From Akkermansiaceae bacterium (GTDB lineage Bacteria; Verrucomicrobiota; Verrucomicrobiia; Verrucomicrobiales; Akkermansiaceae): 64,000 bases of DNA. Below are positions 63,194 through 64,000 of this stretch, one piece after another. Where the stretch lies: positions 1-64,000 of the forward strand of contig JARWZU010000071.1 of NCBI GenBank assembly GCA_029866215.1. The letters run 5' to 3'. Position 1 is the first letter of the stretch, and every line of letters begins with the position of its first letter. The notes under the pieces are model-generated. The model was not told where the DNA came from and searched no databases. It was given only the letters and a program-made list of their open reading frames with translations. The position numbers and the translations under genes were made by a program.

Positions 63194-64000
63194 ATGAACG
63201 TCCAAATTGCCCTAACACTTTTGGTCATTTTGATCACCCTGATCGCCTTCATCCGCGAATGGGCAGCTCCAGATGTGATCGCTTTGTCCGTGCTCTGCCT
63301 CGTGGTCGGACTCGGTTTGGTGGACTCTGTCAAAATGATGAATGTCTTCAAAAATGAAGCCCCACTCACCATCGCGGCCCTATTCATCATCGGGGGTTCA
63401 CTCGAAAAATCCGGAGCGGTGGACCACATCGGGCGAGCCCTGCGGGATCGACTCTCCGGCAATACCCGCCTCGCCATTCTCGCATTTTCCGTGATCACGG
63501 CGTTCTTCAGCGCTTGGATGAACAACACCGCCATCGTGGCGATCATGCTGCCCGTGACCCTTGGATTCGCCCGCTCGAAGAACATCGCGGCCTCCCGCCT
63601 CCTCATGCCCCTCTCCTACGCATCGATCCTCGGCGGCTGCTGCACGTTGATCGGCACCTCGACAAACATTCTGGTGAACGGCACGCTTCGCGAAATGGGC
63701 GCGAAGCCCATGACCATGTTCGAACTCGCCCCGCTCGGGATCCCGTTGGCGATCGTCGGCATCGCTTATCTGACCCTCTTCGGCCCCAGACTGATCCCTG
63801 CCCGCTCATCGATCACCGGGATGCTGGAAATCGAAAGCCGCACTTCGCCGCTCTATCACCTCCTGATCGGCGAGAACTCACCGATGATCGGCAAACCTCT
63901 CGCGGAAACCTCGCTGGCCGATCGCGAAGCCGGTGTGCACGTGATGGAGGTCAGACGCAATGGCGCACGCCTGATGACGCCGCTCTCGAACATCATCGTG
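63194..64000 (+). CDS. SLC13-type anion/sodium symporter, partial
   Basis: The ATG at 63194 opens a frame that runs off the right edge after 269 codons. Several membrane helices are visible (IALTLLVILITLIAFI, VIALSVLCLVVGLGLV, ILAFSVITAFFSAWMNNTAI). SAWMNNTAIVAIMLPV and GGCCTLIGTSTNILVNG are the paired substrate/sodium motifs of the divalent-anion symporter superfamily. A TrkA-C-like regulatory domain begins near residue 220 (HLLIGENSPMIGKPLAETSL). The substrate may be sulfate, dicarboxylate or phosphate. Sulfate would fit the sulfatase-rich neighbourhood, but this is not shown by the sequence. Confidence 0.85.
   Translation, partial: MNVQIALTLLVILITLIAFIREWAAPDVIALSVLCLVVGLGLVDSVKMMNVFKNEAPLTIAALFIIGGSLEKSGAVDHIGRALRDRLSGNTRLAILAFSVITAFFSAWMNNTAIVAIMLPVTLGFARSKNIAASRLLMPLSYASILGGCCTLIGTSTNILVNGTLREMGAKPMTMFELAPLGIPLAIVGIAYLTLFGPRLIPARSSITGMLEIESRTSPLYHLLIGENSPMIGKPLAETSLADREAGVHVMEVRRNGARLMTPLSNIIV

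Overview
The window looks like a chromosome segment of a Verrucomicrobia (Verrucomicrobiales/Akkermansiaceae-like) bacterium. The basis is the gene families seen: Verru_Chthon cassette proteins, secreted proteins with autotransporter-associated beta-strand repeats, a PEP-CTERM tail, many secreted sulfatases, YHYH-domain proteins, and an ECF sigma factor overlapping a membrane Ser/Thr kinase. No ribosomal RNA or marker suitable for species placement is present.

Layout. 1-4.4 kb is a decayed accessory region. A type I restriction specificity gene (hsdS) is split by a 1555-bp insertion sequence with a 16-bp target duplication. An intact-looking FitAB/VapBC-type toxin-antitoxin pair follows, then a 34-codon stub of hsdR and the tail of an IS3-type transposase. 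A short repeat occurs in tandem at the left edge and once more beside the IS3 remnant. 4.4-12.6 kb holds a sigma factor/kinase pair, two prepilin-like Verru_Chthon proteins and a large beta-strand-repeat protein closed by a strong terminator. 12.6-25.2 kb holds a secreted galactose mutarotase, a minus-strand operon (sulfatase, internally deleted sulfatase, YHYH-PEBP protein), a PEP-CTERM beta-strand-repeat protein, an (alpha/alpha)6-type hydrolase, a GH36/GH27-like hydrolase and an EF-hand protein.

25.5-46.5 kb is the most interesting part: a plus-strand run of closely spaced genes in which four paralogous TIM-barrel glycoside-hydrolase-like proteins are mixed with four sulfatases, together with a Verru_Chthon A protein. 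All are predicted to be exported. The gene content suggests cooperative desulfation and cleavage of a sulfated, probably galactose-containing, polysaccharide; the substrate is inferred. The run ends in a broken DUF1080-like gene and an IS630-type transposase remnant, followed by a second, larger YHYH protein on the minus strand.

A tRNA-Ser(GGA) at 51.1 kb marks the change to conserved housekeeping genes. These are a cobalamin adenosyltransferase, queE, a HAD phosphatase, a TM2 protein, an old-yellow-enzyme oxidoreductase, a pirin, PTS enzyme I, a Bcp-type peroxiredoxin, aroC, gatB, a small His-rich lipoprotein, a RibD-like reductase and the start of an SLC13-type transporter that runs off the right edge.
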